Source of the DNA: Candidatus Polarisedimenticolaceae bacterium
GTDB lineage: Bacteria; Acidobacteriota; Polarisedimenticolia; Polarisedimenticolales; DASRJG01
Assembly: GCA_036275915.1 (NCBI GenBank)
Contig: DASUCV010000011.1
Coordinates: forward strand, 62,001 to 126,000
Direction of reading: 5' to 3'
DNA length: 64,000 nt
The position numbers and the translations under genes were made by a program. This document shows positions 52,749-64,000 of the stretch, one piece after another. The notes beneath the pieces are model-generated. The model saw nothing but the letters and a program-made list of their open reading frames with translations, searched no databases and was not told the DNA's origin. Each line of letters opens with the position of its first letter. The first letter of the stretch is position 1.

Positions 52749-53931
52749 CGCTCCGCCTCCTTTCGACGAACGAATCGAAAGCTTCCACCTCGGGGAATCG
52801 GCGCTCGAGGCTCGAACGGAGCACCTTGAGCCGTCCGAAAGCGATCTTTTCCCGTGTCGGGTTCCCCTGATCGATCGCCATCTTCCATTCGTAGTACGCG
52901 TTGAAAAACAGGACGTCGGGGTACTTCTCGGGCGAGCCGGCAAGCGCATCGGACTGCCGGAAGCACGCTTGGGCCTGGGTGGGGTCCGAGGCGCGCAGGC
53001 ACGCTTCGCCCAGATTGCTCCACGCTTGGGCTTCGAGGCGGCGGTGTCCGATCGCCCGCGCTTCGGCCAAGGATGCCCGGAGCAGCCGGATCCCTTCCCT
53101 CGTCTTGCCCAAGGCGACGTAGCTGTCGCCGACGTTGATGCGGACGCGCACGGCTTCATGCGGCTCGCCGCAGGTGTCGTAGAGCGTTCCGGCCTCGCGG
53201 TACCGCTCGATCGCCTCGAGATGCCGCTGCCGGGAGGCGAGGACGCGCCCGAGGGTGTGGAGCGCACGCGCGGCGAGGATGCTCTGCTCCTCGGTTTTCG
53301 CTAATCCGAGAGCCTTTTCAGCCTCGATCTCCGCGAGGAGCAAGTCACCCTGGTCCGCGTGGAGATTCGCCAGATTGAGCAGCGCGCGGGCGCTGATGAG
53401 CGTGCTGAGGCCGGGCCCGCCGCGAAGCGCCTGGCGAAGCTCCTGTTCCGCGAGCGCGAGCTTGCCGAGGCGCGAGAGCGCCATGGCGAGATTGACCCGG
53501 GTTTGTGCGATGAGCACGTCCCCGCCCTCGGTCGTGCCGTCGTGAAGGCGGTCGAGGGCGAACTCGTAGTACGCGAAAGCCTGGCCGAAGTCGCCGGCCT
53601 TCAGCGCGAGATTGCCTTCCGTGACCATGGCGGCCGGATCACCCTCGATCGGCTTCAGTTCTTCATAAGCTTCCAGGTCGACGACGTCGGAGAACGCCTG
53701 AACCGAAACGTTGAAGACGCTGGCCAGGACGCGAAGCTTGTCGAACGAGGGATAACAGATCCCCTTTTCATACCGGGAGAGCTGAGAGTTGTCGATTTCG
53801 CCGCCTTCGGCCTTGGCGCGCTCCTCGACCCTCCTGAGCGAGTACCCGTACCCAGCCCGGAGCCGCTTCAGGTAGTTCCCGAGGCGCACGCTCCCTTTGA
53901 GTGCGTTTTCCGCTTGGGCTTCCATCGCCAT
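52741..53931 (-). CDS. XRE-type HTH regulator with TPR domain
   Basis: 396-residue regulator. Residues ~15-80 are a helix-turn-helix of the XRE class (GNYLKRLRAGYGYSLRRVEE, IDNSQLSRYEKGICYPSFDKLRVLASVFNVS). Residues ~100-375 are about seven tetratricopeptide repeats (GNLALKAGDFGQAFAYYEFALD, ARALLNLANLHADQGDLLLAEIEAEKAL and so on). HTH-TPR architecture resembles RRNPP quorum-sensing receptors (PlcR, NprR, PrgX), although TPR regulators also bind other ligands. A GGAGCGGAGG ribosome binding site precedes ATG 53931. The 10-base palindrome GTCCGCGGAC at 54009-54018 is a possible operator. Confidence 0.82.
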   Translation of the reverse strand: MAMEAQAENALKGSVRLGNYLKRLRAGYGYSLRRVEERAKAEGGEIDNSQLSRYEKGICYPSFDKLRVLASVFNVSVQAFSDVVDLEAYEELKPIEGDPAAMVTEGNLALKAGDFGQAFAYYEFALDRLHDGTTEGGDVLIAQTRVNLAMALSRLGKLALAEQELRQALRGGPGLSTLISARALLNLANLHADQGDLLLAEIEAEKALGLAKTEEQSILAARALHTLGRVLASRQRHLEAIERYREAGTLYDTCGEPHEAVRVRINVGDSYVALGKTREGIRLLRASLAEARAIGHRRLEAQAWSNLGEACLRASDPTQAQACFRQSDALAGSPEKYPDVLFFNAYYEWKMAIDQGNPTREKIAFGRLKVLRSSLERRFPEVEAFDSFVERRRSDA

Positions 53932-54138
53932 GTCCCCTCCGCTCCCCGGCCGCTTTCATCCTGGCGGTGAGCCCCTTGAACGGGTGCTTCGTCGAATCGC
54001 CAGAATCTGTCCGCGGACTCCGGTACCACAATGAATTACATCATCGTTTTCGACCCGGCAAGTGGCAGTTCTTTCGGGGGGCCTGGCGTGCGGGGATCTT
54101 GCAGCGGCCGGATCCGCGACATCCGAGGGTTCGCCCCC

Positions 54139-57522
<3,384 letters not shown>

Positions 57523-57526
57523 GCGC

Positions 57527-58945
57527 ATGAGCGATGTCATCCACGTCGTCGTCATCGAGGACGAGCAGCCGAGCCGCGAGAGCTACGAGCGCGCGCTCTC
57601 GAAGATCGGCTACAAGGTCACGGGCTTCGGCCAGGCCGCGCCCGCGCTCGACTTCCTCCGCGCGCACCGCGACGTCGTCCTGGTCGTGACCGACCTCATC
57701 ATGCCGGGCATCGACGGCTTTGGCGTCCTCGCCGCGGCGCGTGAGATCGACCCCGAGATCGGCGTGCTCATGATCACGGGACACGGCTCCGTCGAGTCGG
57801 CGGTCGACGCGATGAAACGGGGCGCCGAGGACTACCTCACCAAGCCGGTCGACGTCTTCGAGCTCAGGAAGCGCGCGTCGGCGATCGTCGAGAAGCGGCT
57901 GCTCAGCCGGCGCGTCGTCGAGCTCGAGAGCCGCCTCGTCGAGAAATTCGGCAGCCTCGTCGGCCATTCGAAGCCGATGGAGGCGCTCTTCCGCCAGATG
58001 GACCTCGTCTCGCCGACGCGGTCGAACGTGCTCATCGTCGGCGAGTCCGGGACCGGCAAGGAGCTCGTCGCCAACGCGCTCCACGACAACTCGCCGCGCA
58101 AGGACGCGCGGTTCCTTCCGATCAACTGCGCCGCGATTCCTGCGGAAATCCTCGAGTCGGAGCTGTTCGGCCACGAGCGCGGCTCGTTCACCGGCGCGAC
58201 CGGACGCAAGATCGGGAAGTTCGAGCTCGCGGATCGCGGCACGCTCTTTCTCGACGAAATCGGGGAGCTGCCGCTCGACATGCAGGTCAAGCTCCTCCGC
58301 GTCTTGGAGACGCGCGAGTTCATGCGCGTCGGCGGCACGGAGAACATCCGCGTCGACATCCGGCTGGTCGCGGCGACGAACGCGGATCTCGAGGCGGCGG
58401 TCGAGCGCGGCGCGTTCCGGAGCGACCTCTACTACCGGCTCAAGGTCGTGACCCTGCGCATCCCGCCGCTTCGAGAGCGTCGCGAGGACATCCCGCTCCT
58501 CGCCACCCACTTCCTGACGGCGTTCGCGAAGGAGAACGAGCGGGAGGGGATGAAGTTCGCGCCGGAGGCGATGCGCGCGCTCATGGAGGCGCGCTGGGAA
58601 GGGAACGTCCGCGAGCTGCGCAACTTGGTCGAGAGCCTCGTCGTGCTCACACCGACCGTCGAGATCGGTCTGCAAGACCTGCCCGACGAGCTGCGGGCGA
58701 CGCAGACCTCGACCGGGCCGGCGGAGCTTGACGCCGCCACCGCCACGCGCCCGGCGCCGCCCGCCACCCCACCGGGCGCGGTCCTCACCATGGACGAGAT
58801 CGAGCGGCGCGCCATCCTCGCGGCGCTCGAGCGCACCGGCGGGAACCGGACGCAGGCCGCGGAGATGCTCGGGATCGGCCTGCGTACGCTCCAGCGCAAG
58901 CTGAAGGAGTACAAGGTTGCCGGGTATGCGGACATCGAGTCCTGA
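57527..58945 (+). CDS. NtrC-family sigma54-dependent response regulator
   Basis: 472 residues. Receiver with phosphoacceptor D56 (VVTDLIMP), conserved MITGHGS and LTKPVD. AAA+ domain with Walker A GESGTGKELV, the sigma54-contact loop GSFTGA, Walker B TLFLDEIGELP and the R-finger region. A Fis-type helix-turn-helix ends the protein (GNRTQAAEMLGIGLRTLQRKLKEY). The start at 57527 fits the receiver N-terminus. Likely cognate to the kinase encoded before ligA. Confidence 0.95.
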   Translation: MSDVIHVVVIEDEQPSRESYERALSKIGYKVTGFGQAAPALDFLRAHRDVVLVVTDLIMPGIDGFGVLAAAREIDPEIGVLMITGHGSVESAVDAMKRGAEDYLTKPVDVFELRKRASAIVEKRLLSRRVVELESRLVEKFGSLVGHSKPMEALFRQMDLVSPTRSNVLIVGESGTGKELVANALHDNSPRKDARFLPINCAAIPAEILESELFGHERGSFTGATGRKIGKFELADRGTLFLDEIGELPLDMQVKLLRVLETREFMRVGGTENIRVDIRLVAATNADLEAAVERGAFRSDLYYRLKVVTLRIPPLRERREDIPLLATHFLTAFAKENEREGMKFAPEAMRALMEARWEGNVRELRNLVESLVVLTPTVEIGLQDLPDELRATQTSTGPAELDAATATRPAPPATPPGAVLTMDEIERRAILAALERTGGNRTQAAEMLGIGLRTLQRKLKEYKVAGYADIES

Positions 58946-59095
58946 CCCGCAGCGGGCCGCCAAAGCGGCCGGGATGAGCGCCCTGGGCGCCAGTTTGACG
59001 CTCAGCCGTCCGCGGGCTGCCCGGAAGAACGAGGCTTTTGCGGCAGGCTCGCCGCCGGCGCCCCGGCACGACAATTGCCCTTCTCGAAGAGCGGC

Positions 59096-59509
59096 ATGAC
59101 ACCGCTCGGGCACCATCAGTACACGGTTTTGGTCGTCGACGACGACACCTCGGTGCTCGATTGCTACCGCAAGCTGCTCGGACGTGCCGGCTACCGCACC
59201 CTCGTCGAGAGCAACCCGCGCAAGGTCCTGACCGAAGGCCGCGACCTGGGCGAGGTCGACCTGCTCCTCGTCGATTACAAGATGCCCGAGATGGACGGCC
59301 TCAGCTTGCTCGCGGAGCTCCGGCGCCGGGAGTTCCGGGCGCGCTGCATCCTCGTCTCGGCGTTCTTGAACGACGCCGTTCGCCAGCAGGCGCGTCACCT
59401 CGGAGTCGACCAGATCCTCGAGAAGCCGGTCGACGTCGGCTCACTCCGCACGGTGATGACGGAGCTTCTTCCGACCGACGGGTCTCAGGCGGCGAACCTC
59501 GCCGGCTGA
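59096..59509 (+). CDS. Stand-alone receiver-domain response regulator
   Basis: CheY-like protein of about 137 residues. TVLVVDDDTS, phosphoacceptor D60 (LLVDYKMPEMDG), LVSAF and LEKPVD are all intact. No output domain; it may act in a phosphorelay or by protein interaction, plausibly with the neighbouring kinase. ATG 59096 is preferred over the in-frame start at 59075. Confidence 0.85.
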   Translation: MTPLGHHQYTVLVVDDDTSVLDCYRKLLGRAGYRTLVESNPRKVLTEGRDLGEVDLLLVDYKMPEMDGLSLLAELRRREFRARCILVSAFLNDAVRQQARHLGVDQILEKPVDVGSLRTVMTELLPTDGSQAANLAG

Positions 59510-59530
59510 ATCTCGGTCAATCGGCGCGCG

Positions 59531-59536
59531 TATAGT
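59531..59536 (+). promoter_or_regulatory. -10 box (TATAGT) of htrA
   Basis: TATAGT precedes ATG 59562 by 25 bases, leaving room for the GGGAG ribosome binding site at about 59551. This promoter therefore makes a conventional leader. No upstream sigma54-type GG...GC pair was recognised. Confidence 0.45.
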
Positions 59537-59561
59537 GCGTCGTGACAACGGGAGTCGAGCT

Positions 59562-61160
59562 ATGAATCGCAAGTCGAGCTTCGCGGCGCTGCTCGCGGTC
59601 GTGGGCGCGAGCATCGTCTTCGGCATGGTGCTTGGCGGCAAGCTGAACGCGCCCCCGGCGATCAAGGCGGCGTCGGCGACCCAGGGCGCCGCGCCGGCGG
59701 CGTTCGCGGCCGCGACGGGCCCGACGCACACCATCGCGCTCCCCGATTTCTCGGAGATCGCCGCGTCCACCCTCCCCGCGGTCGTCGGCGTCCAGAACAC
59801 CACGGTCGACAAGAAGGGCGTTCCCGACGAGGGCGGCGACGACGACGGCAGCGGCAACGGCGATCCGGACGATCCGATCTTCCGCTTCTTCTTCGGCCCG
59901 GGCGGGCCGCACCAGCAGCAATCTCCCCGCATGATGCCGCGGAGCCCGCAACGGAAGGTCTCGTCGGGCTCGGGCTTCATCATCACCGACGACGGCTACA
60001 TCCTGACGAACAACCACGTCGTCGAGGGTGCGACCAAGCTCGAGGTCACGCTCGACACCGGCGAGAAGTACGAGGCCGACGTCGTCGGCACCGACCCGAT
60101 GATCGATCTCGGGCTGATCAAGGTGAACACGAAGGGGAAGAAGCTCCCCACGGTGCCGCTGGGCGATTCCGACTCGCTGCGCGTCGGCCAGTGGGTGATG
60201 GCCGTCGGCAATCCGCTGGCACTCGAGCGCACGGTCACCGTCGGCGTCGTGTCCGGCAAGAAGCGCCAGGTGCCGATCGGCGACACGGTTCCCGCGCTTG
60301 CGAACTTCATCCAGACCGACGCTGCGATCAATTTCGGCAACTCCGGCGGGCCGCTCCTCGACGGCGCGGGCCGCGTCGTCGGCATCAACACCGCCATCTT
60401 CCGAGGCGAATGGGCCGAGGGGATCGGGTTTGCCATCCCGATCAACGAGGCGCGCAAGGCGGCCGAGGAGCTTCGCGCGGGCGGCAGCGTCAAGCGCGGC
60501 TACCTCGGCATCACGATGAACTCGTCCCCGGTCAACGACCGCGCGAAGGCGTACTACAAGCTCCCGGACACGACCGGCGTGATCATCGCCGAGGTCGCCC
60601 CGAAGGGCCCCGCCGCCGAGGCCGGCGTCCGCAAGAACGACGTCGTTCGCAAGATCGACGGCGAGGCGGTCAAGGACAACCAGGACCTTCTCGCGCGCAT
60701 CGCGTCGCGGAAGCCCGGCGAGACCGTGCGCCTCGAGATCATGCGCGACGGTGAGCCGGTCCACGTCGACGTCAAGCTGACCACGCGCCCGGTCACGTTC
60801 GACAAGAACGGCAATCAGCAGTCCGAGCCGGATGACGACCAGGCGGCGCCCTCCTCCGCGCAGGGGCTCGGCATCAAAGTTCAGGCGATCCCTCCCGCCC
60901 TGCGCTCGCAGCTCCAGCTGGGGAACGACGACGCGGGAGTCCTCATCAGCTCGGTCGATCCCGAATCGCAAGCGGCCGACGAAGGTCTGACGCCGCGCCA
61001 GCTCGTCGTCTCGCTCGACGACAAACCGATCCGCTCGGTCGCCGACTGGAACCACGTCGTCAAGGGCCTGAAGCCCGGCGACACGGTCAAGGTCGAGGTC
61101 TTCGTCGGAGGCCGCACCGAGTTCGTCTTCCTCGCCGTCCCGCAGTCGGGAGCGAAGTAA
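59562..61160 (+). CDS. HtrA/DegP-type periplasmic serine protease
   Basis: 532-residue envelope quality-control protease. A signal anchor (~7-25), a disordered acidic Gly/Asp-rich insert (~85-105), then the trypsin-like domain with catalytic H152 (NNHVVEGA), D182 (DPMIDLGLI) and S261 (NFGNSGGPLL). Two PDZ domains follow (about 310-405 and 440-530; RGYLGITM..., KKNDVVRKIDGEAV region and LGIKVQAIPP...). It sits between sigma54 regulators that could control it, and ends just before a strong terminator. Confidence 0.94.
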   Translation: MNRKSSFAALLAVVGASIVFGMVLGGKLNAPPAIKAASATQGAAPAAFAAATGPTHTIALPDFSEIAASTLPAVVGVQNTTVDKKGVPDEGGDDDGSGNGDPDDPIFRFFFGPGGPHQQQSPRMMPRSPQRKVSSGSGFIITDDGYILTNNHVVEGATKLEVTLDTGEKYEADVVGTDPMIDLGLIKVNTKGKKLPTVPLGDSDSLRVGQWVMAVGNPLALERTVTVGVVSGKKRQVPIGDTVPALANFIQTDAAINFGNSGGPLLDGAGRVVGINTAIFRGEWAEGIGFAIPINEARKAAEELRAGGSVKRGYLGITMNSSPVNDRAKAYYKLPDTTGVIIAEVAPKGPAAEAGVRKNDVVRKIDGEAVKDNQDLLARIASRKPGETVRLEIMRDGEPVHVDVKLTTRPVTFDKNGNQQSEPDDDQAAPSSAQGLGIKVQAIPPALRSQLQLGNDDAGVLISSVDPESQAADEGLTPRQLVVSLDDKPIRSVADWNHVVKGLKPGDTVKVEVFVGGRTEFVFLAVPQSGAK

Positions 61161-61184
61161 CCTTTTCCCCGCCACGATGAAGGC

Positions 61185-61226
61185 GCCGCGCGGCCCCGAA
61201 AGGGTCGCGCGGCGTGTGTTATTTTT
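61185..61226 (+). terminator. Rho-independent terminator after htrA
   Basis: 12-base-pair stem with one G-T pair (arms 61185-61196 and 61202-61213), loop CGAAA, then a T-rich tail ending in TATTTTT. The tail doubles as the candidate -10 of the next gene. Confidence 0.85.
61220..61225 (+). promoter_or_regulatory. -10 box (TATTTT) of second sigma54 activator
   Basis: TATTTT lies 6 bases before ATG 61232, inside the U-tract of the htrA terminator. The downstream gene would be leaderless. Confidence 0.4.
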
Positions 61227-61231
61227 CCGGC

Positions 61232-62620
61232 ATGGCGACGCGCCGCAAGCCGCTCGTGCTCGTCGTCGACGACGAGAGCGACATCCGGTCGTCCCTGCGC
61301 ATGATCCTCGAGTACGAAGGGTACGCCCTCGTCGAGGCGGCCTCCGGCGAGGATGCGCTGGCGCGGATCGAGCGGGAGCGCCCGGACGCGATGATCTGCG
61401 ACATCAAGATGCCGCGCATGGACGGCCTCGAAGCGTTGGCACGGGTGAAGCAGGCCGAGCCCACACTCCCCGTCATCATGATCTCCGGACACGCCACGAT
61501 CGCCACGGCCGTCGAGGCGACGAGGCTCGGCGCCTTCGATTTCATGGAGAAGCCGCTCGAGCGCGACCGCGTGCTCCTCGTCCTGCGGAACGCCCTCGAG
61601 AGGCGCCGCCTCGAGGACGAGAACCGCGACCTCAAGCTCGGCTACGAGGAGCGCTTCAAGCTCATCGGGTCGTCGGCGCCGCTGGCCTCGGTGCGCGAGG
61701 CGATGGCCCTCGCCGCGCCGACCAAGGCCTCGGTCCTCATCACCGGCGAGTCGGGGTCCGGCAAGGAGCTCGTGGCGCGTGGTATCCACAAGAACAGTCC
61801 GCGGGCGGCGAAAGCCTTCATCAAGGTCAACTGCGCGGCGATCCCCGATGAGCTCATCGAGTCCGAGCTGTTCGGCCATGAGAAGGGATCGTTCACGGGG
61901 GCGAGCCGCGACCAGCTCGGCAAGTTCGCGCAGGCCGACGGCGGCACCATCTTCCTGGACGAGGTCGGCGACATGAGCCTGAGGACCCAGTCGAAGGTCC
62001 TCCGCGCACTCCAGGACGGCGAGATCGAGCCGGTCGGGGCCGCGAAGTCGTTCGTGGTCGACGTGCGCGTCATCGCCGCGACGAACAAGCACCTCCCCGA
62101 CGAAATCGCCGGCGGACGCTTCCGAGAAGACCTCTTCTTCCGCCTGAACGTGGTGCCGATCCATCTGCCGCCGCTCAGAGATCGCCGCGACGACATTCCC
62201 GCGCTCGTCGCGGAGTTCGCCGCCGCGTTCTGCGCGGAGAACGGGATGAGGCCCAAGACCTTCACGGAGGACGCGATCGCGGCGCTTGCCCGCCTGCCGT
62301 GGCGCGGGAACGTGCGCGAGCTGCGCAACGCGGTCGAACGGCTCCTCATCATGACGCCGCGCCCGTCGATCCGCGCCGCCGACATTCCGCCGGGGCTGGG
62401 CCTGGCGCCCGCCGCCGAGCCGGCGGCCGCAGGCGCGGGCGCCGTCTCCCAGGCGGCGACCCTCCAGGAGTTCAAGGACGCCACCGAGAAGGCGTTCATC
62501 CTCGCGAAGCTCGAGGAGCACGACTGGAACGTCGCCGCGACCGCGAAGGCGATCGACACGCCGCGCTCGAACCTCTACAAGAAGCTCGAGACCTACGGTA
62601 TACGTAGGGACGCCGAATGA
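61232..62620 (+). CDS. NtrC-family sigma54-dependent response regulator
   Basis: 462 residues, second activator of this class here. Receiver with VLVVDDESD, D57 (MICDIKMP), MISGHAT and MEKPLE; AAA+ with Walker A GESGSGKELV, KGSFTGAS sigma54 loop, Walker B TIFLDEVGDMS; Fis-type HTH (DWNVAATAKAIDTPRSNLYKKLETY). Closest in arrangement to NtrX/AtoC-type regulators. Start fits the receiver and the -10 box. Stop overlaps the thiolase start by ATGA, tying it to the fatty-acid genes downstream. Confidence 0.95.
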   Translation: MATRRKPLVLVVDDESDIRSSLRMILEYEGYALVEAASGEDALARIERERPDAMICDIKMPRMDGLEALARVKQAEPTLPVIMISGHATIATAVEATRLGAFDFMEKPLERDRVLLVLRNALERRRLEDENRDLKLGYEERFKLIGSSAPLASVREAMALAAPTKASVLITGESGSGKELVARGIHKNSPRAAKAFIKVNCAAIPDELIESELFGHEKGSFTGASRDQLGKFAQADGGTIFLDEVGDMSLRTQSKVLRALQDGEIEPVGAAKSFVVDVRVIAATNKHLPDEIAGGRFREDLFFRLNVVPIHLPPLRDRRDDIPALVAEFAAAFCAENGMRPKTFTEDAIAALARLPWRGNVRELRNAVERLLIMTPRPSIRAADIPPGLGLAPAAEPAAAGAGAVSQAATLQEFKDATEKAFILAKLEEHDWNVAATAKAIDTPRSNLYKKLETYGIRRDAE

Positions 62621-63912
62621 TCGGCGACCGAGATGTCGTCGTCGTCGCCGGGGCGAGGACTCCCTTCGTCAAGGCGAACACGTCGCTGCGGCGCGTCGGC
62701 GCCGTCGAGCTCGGGCGCATCGCCGTCCGAGAGGCGATCGAGCGGGCCGAGCTCGACCCGGAGGCGATCGACGAGGTCGTCGTCGGCAACATCGCAGGTC
62801 CGGCCGACGCCGCGAACGTCGCGCGCGTGATCGCCCTCGAAGCGAAGATCCCGAAGAAGGTCCCCGCCGTCACGGTCAGCCGCAATTGCGCGTCGGGACT
62901 GGAGAGCGTCGTCGACGCCTCCTATCGCATCCGCGCGGGTGATGCGGACCTCATCGTCGCGGGCGCCGTCGAGTCGATGTCGAGGATCCCTTTCCTCTTC
63001 TCCGACGAGGCGCAGGACATCTGGACGCAGGTCGCCCGCGCGCGCAGCTTTCCGGCGCGGATCGCCGCCTTCGCCCGTTTCCGGCCACGGCATTTCAAGC
63101 CGGTCGTCGCGCTCGAGCTCGGGCTCACCGACCCGGTCTCGGGGCTCAACATGGGCCAGACGGCCGAAGTGCTCGCGCGCGAATTCCGCATCCCGCGCGA
63201 GGACCAGGACGCTTTCGCCCTCAGAAGTCACAAGCTCGCCGCGGCGGCGTGGAACGAGGGCCGGATGCAGGGCGAGGTCGTGGCCGTCCCGGTGCCGCCC
63301 CGCTTCGAGGACGCTGTCGATCGAGACAACGGCTTCCGCGAGAACCAGACTCCCGAGGCGCTCGCGAAGCTCCGGCCGATCTTCGATCGCAAGTTCGGCA
63401 CGGTTACGGCGGGGAACTCCTCACAGATCACCGACGGCGCGGTCGCCCTCGTGCTCGCGTCGGCCGAGCGGGCCCGCGCGCTCGGCCTTCCGGTCATGGG
63501 GAAGATCCGGTCGTGGGCGTTCGCCGGCTGCGACCCCGAGCGCATGGGGCTCGGCCCCGTCGTCGCCTCTCCGATCGCGCTCCGCCGCGCGGGCGGTCTC
63601 TCGATGGCGCGCATGGACCGCGTCGAGATCAACGAAGCGTTCGCGGCACAGGTGCTCGCCTGCTTCAAGGCGTTCGACTCGAAGGCGTTCTGCGAAGCGA
63701 CGCTGGGAAGCGGCGCAGTCGGAGCGCCGCCGCTCGAAAAGGTCAACGTCAACGGCGGCGCGATCGCGCTCGGCCACCCGGTCGGCGCCTCCGGCGGCCG
63801 GCTCATCCTGAGTCTTCTCCGCGAGATGCAGCGGGCCGATGTCTCGCTGGGCCTCGCCACCCTGTGCATCGGCGGCGGGCAGGGCGGCGCCGTCGTGGTC
63901 GAGAGGAGCTAG
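62617..63912 (+). CDS. Acetyl-CoA C-acyltransferase (FadA/FadI-type thiolase)
   Basis: Last step of beta-oxidation: cleaves 3-ketoacyl-CoA with CoA. 431 residues. N-terminal VVVVAGARTPFVKANTSL; nucleophile C91 in SRNCASGLES; NINEAF-type VEINEAFAAQVLACFKAF; GHPVGASGGR with the catalytic histidine; and CIGGGQGGAVV with the second cysteine. Length and motifs suit trifunctional-protein beta subunits. The next gene begins immediately after its stop and looks like the alpha subunit. Confidence 0.94.
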   Translation: MIGDRDVVVVAGARTPFVKANTSLRRVGAVELGRIAVREAIERAELDPEAIDEVVVGNIAGPADAANVARVIALEAKIPKKVPAVTVSRNCASGLESVVDASYRIRAGDADLIVAGAVESMSRIPFLFSDEAQDIWTQVARARSFPARIAAFARFRPRHFKPVVALELGLTDPVSGLNMGQTAEVLAREFRIPREDQDAFALRSHKLAAAAWNEGRMQGEVVAVPVPPRFEDAVDRDNGFRENQTPEALAKLRPIFDRKFGTVTAGNSSQITDGAVALVLASAERARALGLPVMGKIRSWAFAGCDPERMGLGPVVASPIALRRAGGLSMARMDRVEINEAFAAQVLACFKAFDSKAFCEATLGSGAVGAPPLEKVNVNGGAIALGHPVGASGGRLILSLLREMQRADVSLGLATLCIGGGQGGAVVVERS

Positions 63913-64000
63913 GTGAGCGATCCGTCCGGAATGAACCACTGGATCGATCCGAACGGGATCGTCCACATCGTCTTCGACCGCCCGAACGACAAGGTCAACC
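63913..64000 (+). CDS. Crotonase-type start of fatty-acid oxidation alpha subunit, truncated
   Basis: GTG 63913 directly follows the thiolase stop. The 29 visible residues include WIDPNGIVHIVFDRPNDKVN, the typical first strand pair of enoyl-CoA hydratase or FadJ/FadB proteins. The gene continues past the window. FadJ/FadB-like multifunctional enzyme is most likely given the thiolase partner; a simple enoyl-CoA hydratase cannot be excluded. Confidence 0.7.
   Translation, partial: MSDPSGMNHWIDPNGIVHIVFDRPNDKVN

Noticed and set aside
54009-54018. GTCCGCGGAC palindrome as a proven operator
   Set aside because: A 10-base GC-rich palindrome can occur by chance here; noted only as a possible site for the HTH-TPR regulator.
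58946-59095. Short GC hairpins between the first activator and the receiver gene as a terminator
   Set aside because: Stems are about 6 base pairs with no T-run.

Overview
The window is a gene-dense chromosomal segment from a high-GC diderm bacterium. It has no rRNA, CRISPR array, phage genes or transposases. Outer-membrane and envelope genes (a BtuB-like TonB receptor, a TonB protein, lnt, lipoproteins), a meso-diaminopimelate-type MurE (DNPR motif), a heptaheme cytochrome-TPR lipoprotein, Tat-exported oxidoreductase-like proteins and sigma54 response regulators together suggest Acidobacteriota or a neighbouring phylum. That assignment is inference from gene content only. Many genes overlap by 1-4 bases (ATGA, TGATG, GTGA), and several appear to be leaderless, with a TANNNT -10 box 6-8 bases before the start codon.

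Layout. 1-2400: the end of a processive family 2 glycosyltransferase, then a small accessory patch with a frameshifted secreted protein and a nucleotidyltransferase. 2465-11663: an orphan lipoprotein, a DUF4287/SRPBCC protein, then a co-directional run of M14 carboxypeptidase, nucleotide-carrier-like transporter, Tat-signal epimerase, LsrF-type aldolase and zinc alcohol dehydrogenase. 11680-17040: anchored thioredoxin and thiolase, then divergent YprB exonuclease and multiheme cytochrome, then a lone histidine-phosphotransfer helix protein, a THEP1 NTPase and tRNA-Trp. 17081-21488: trmB and folC, divergent from a GT39 glycosyltransferase and accD.

21573-28976 is a vitamin B12 module on the minus strand. 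It runs from a receiver-TonB fusion through btuF, btuC and btuD, then a cobalamin riboswitch, then btuB and a PduO-type adenosyltransferase. It ends in a perfect 50-bp inverted repeat that overlaps the stop codons of both pduO and accD. 29086-31390 is a compact TldD/TldE protease pair. 31379-34010 is an AmgK/MurU-like kinase-nucleotidyltransferase pair with a CYTH protein. lnt, a creatininase-family hydrolase and a PleD-like diguanylate cyclase follow.

37338-52154 is the division and cell wall (dcw) cluster on the minus strand: mraZ-rsmH-ftsL-ftsI-murE-murF-mraY-ftsW-murG-murC-ftsQ-ftsA-ftsZ. murD, murB and ddl are absent from it. Upstream of mraZ is a 10-bp-periodic GTGG array that matches the architecture of MraZ operators. 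Just upstream on the same strand is an HTH-TPR regulator overlapping a small exported protein, an arrangement reminiscent of regulator/peptide quorum-sensing pairs.

54155-64000 (plus strand) carries a sensor kinase, ligA, a sigma54 activator, a stand-alone receiver, an HtrA protease, a second sigma54 activator, and the start of a fatty-acid beta-oxidation operon (thiolase, then a truncated crotonase-type gene).

The most unusual items are the receiver-TonB fusion with Glu at the phosphoacceptor site, the HTH-TPR/exported-protein pair, the palindrome shared by two convergent genes, and two divergent promoters whose -10 boxes overlap and apparently drive leaderless or near-leaderless genes.
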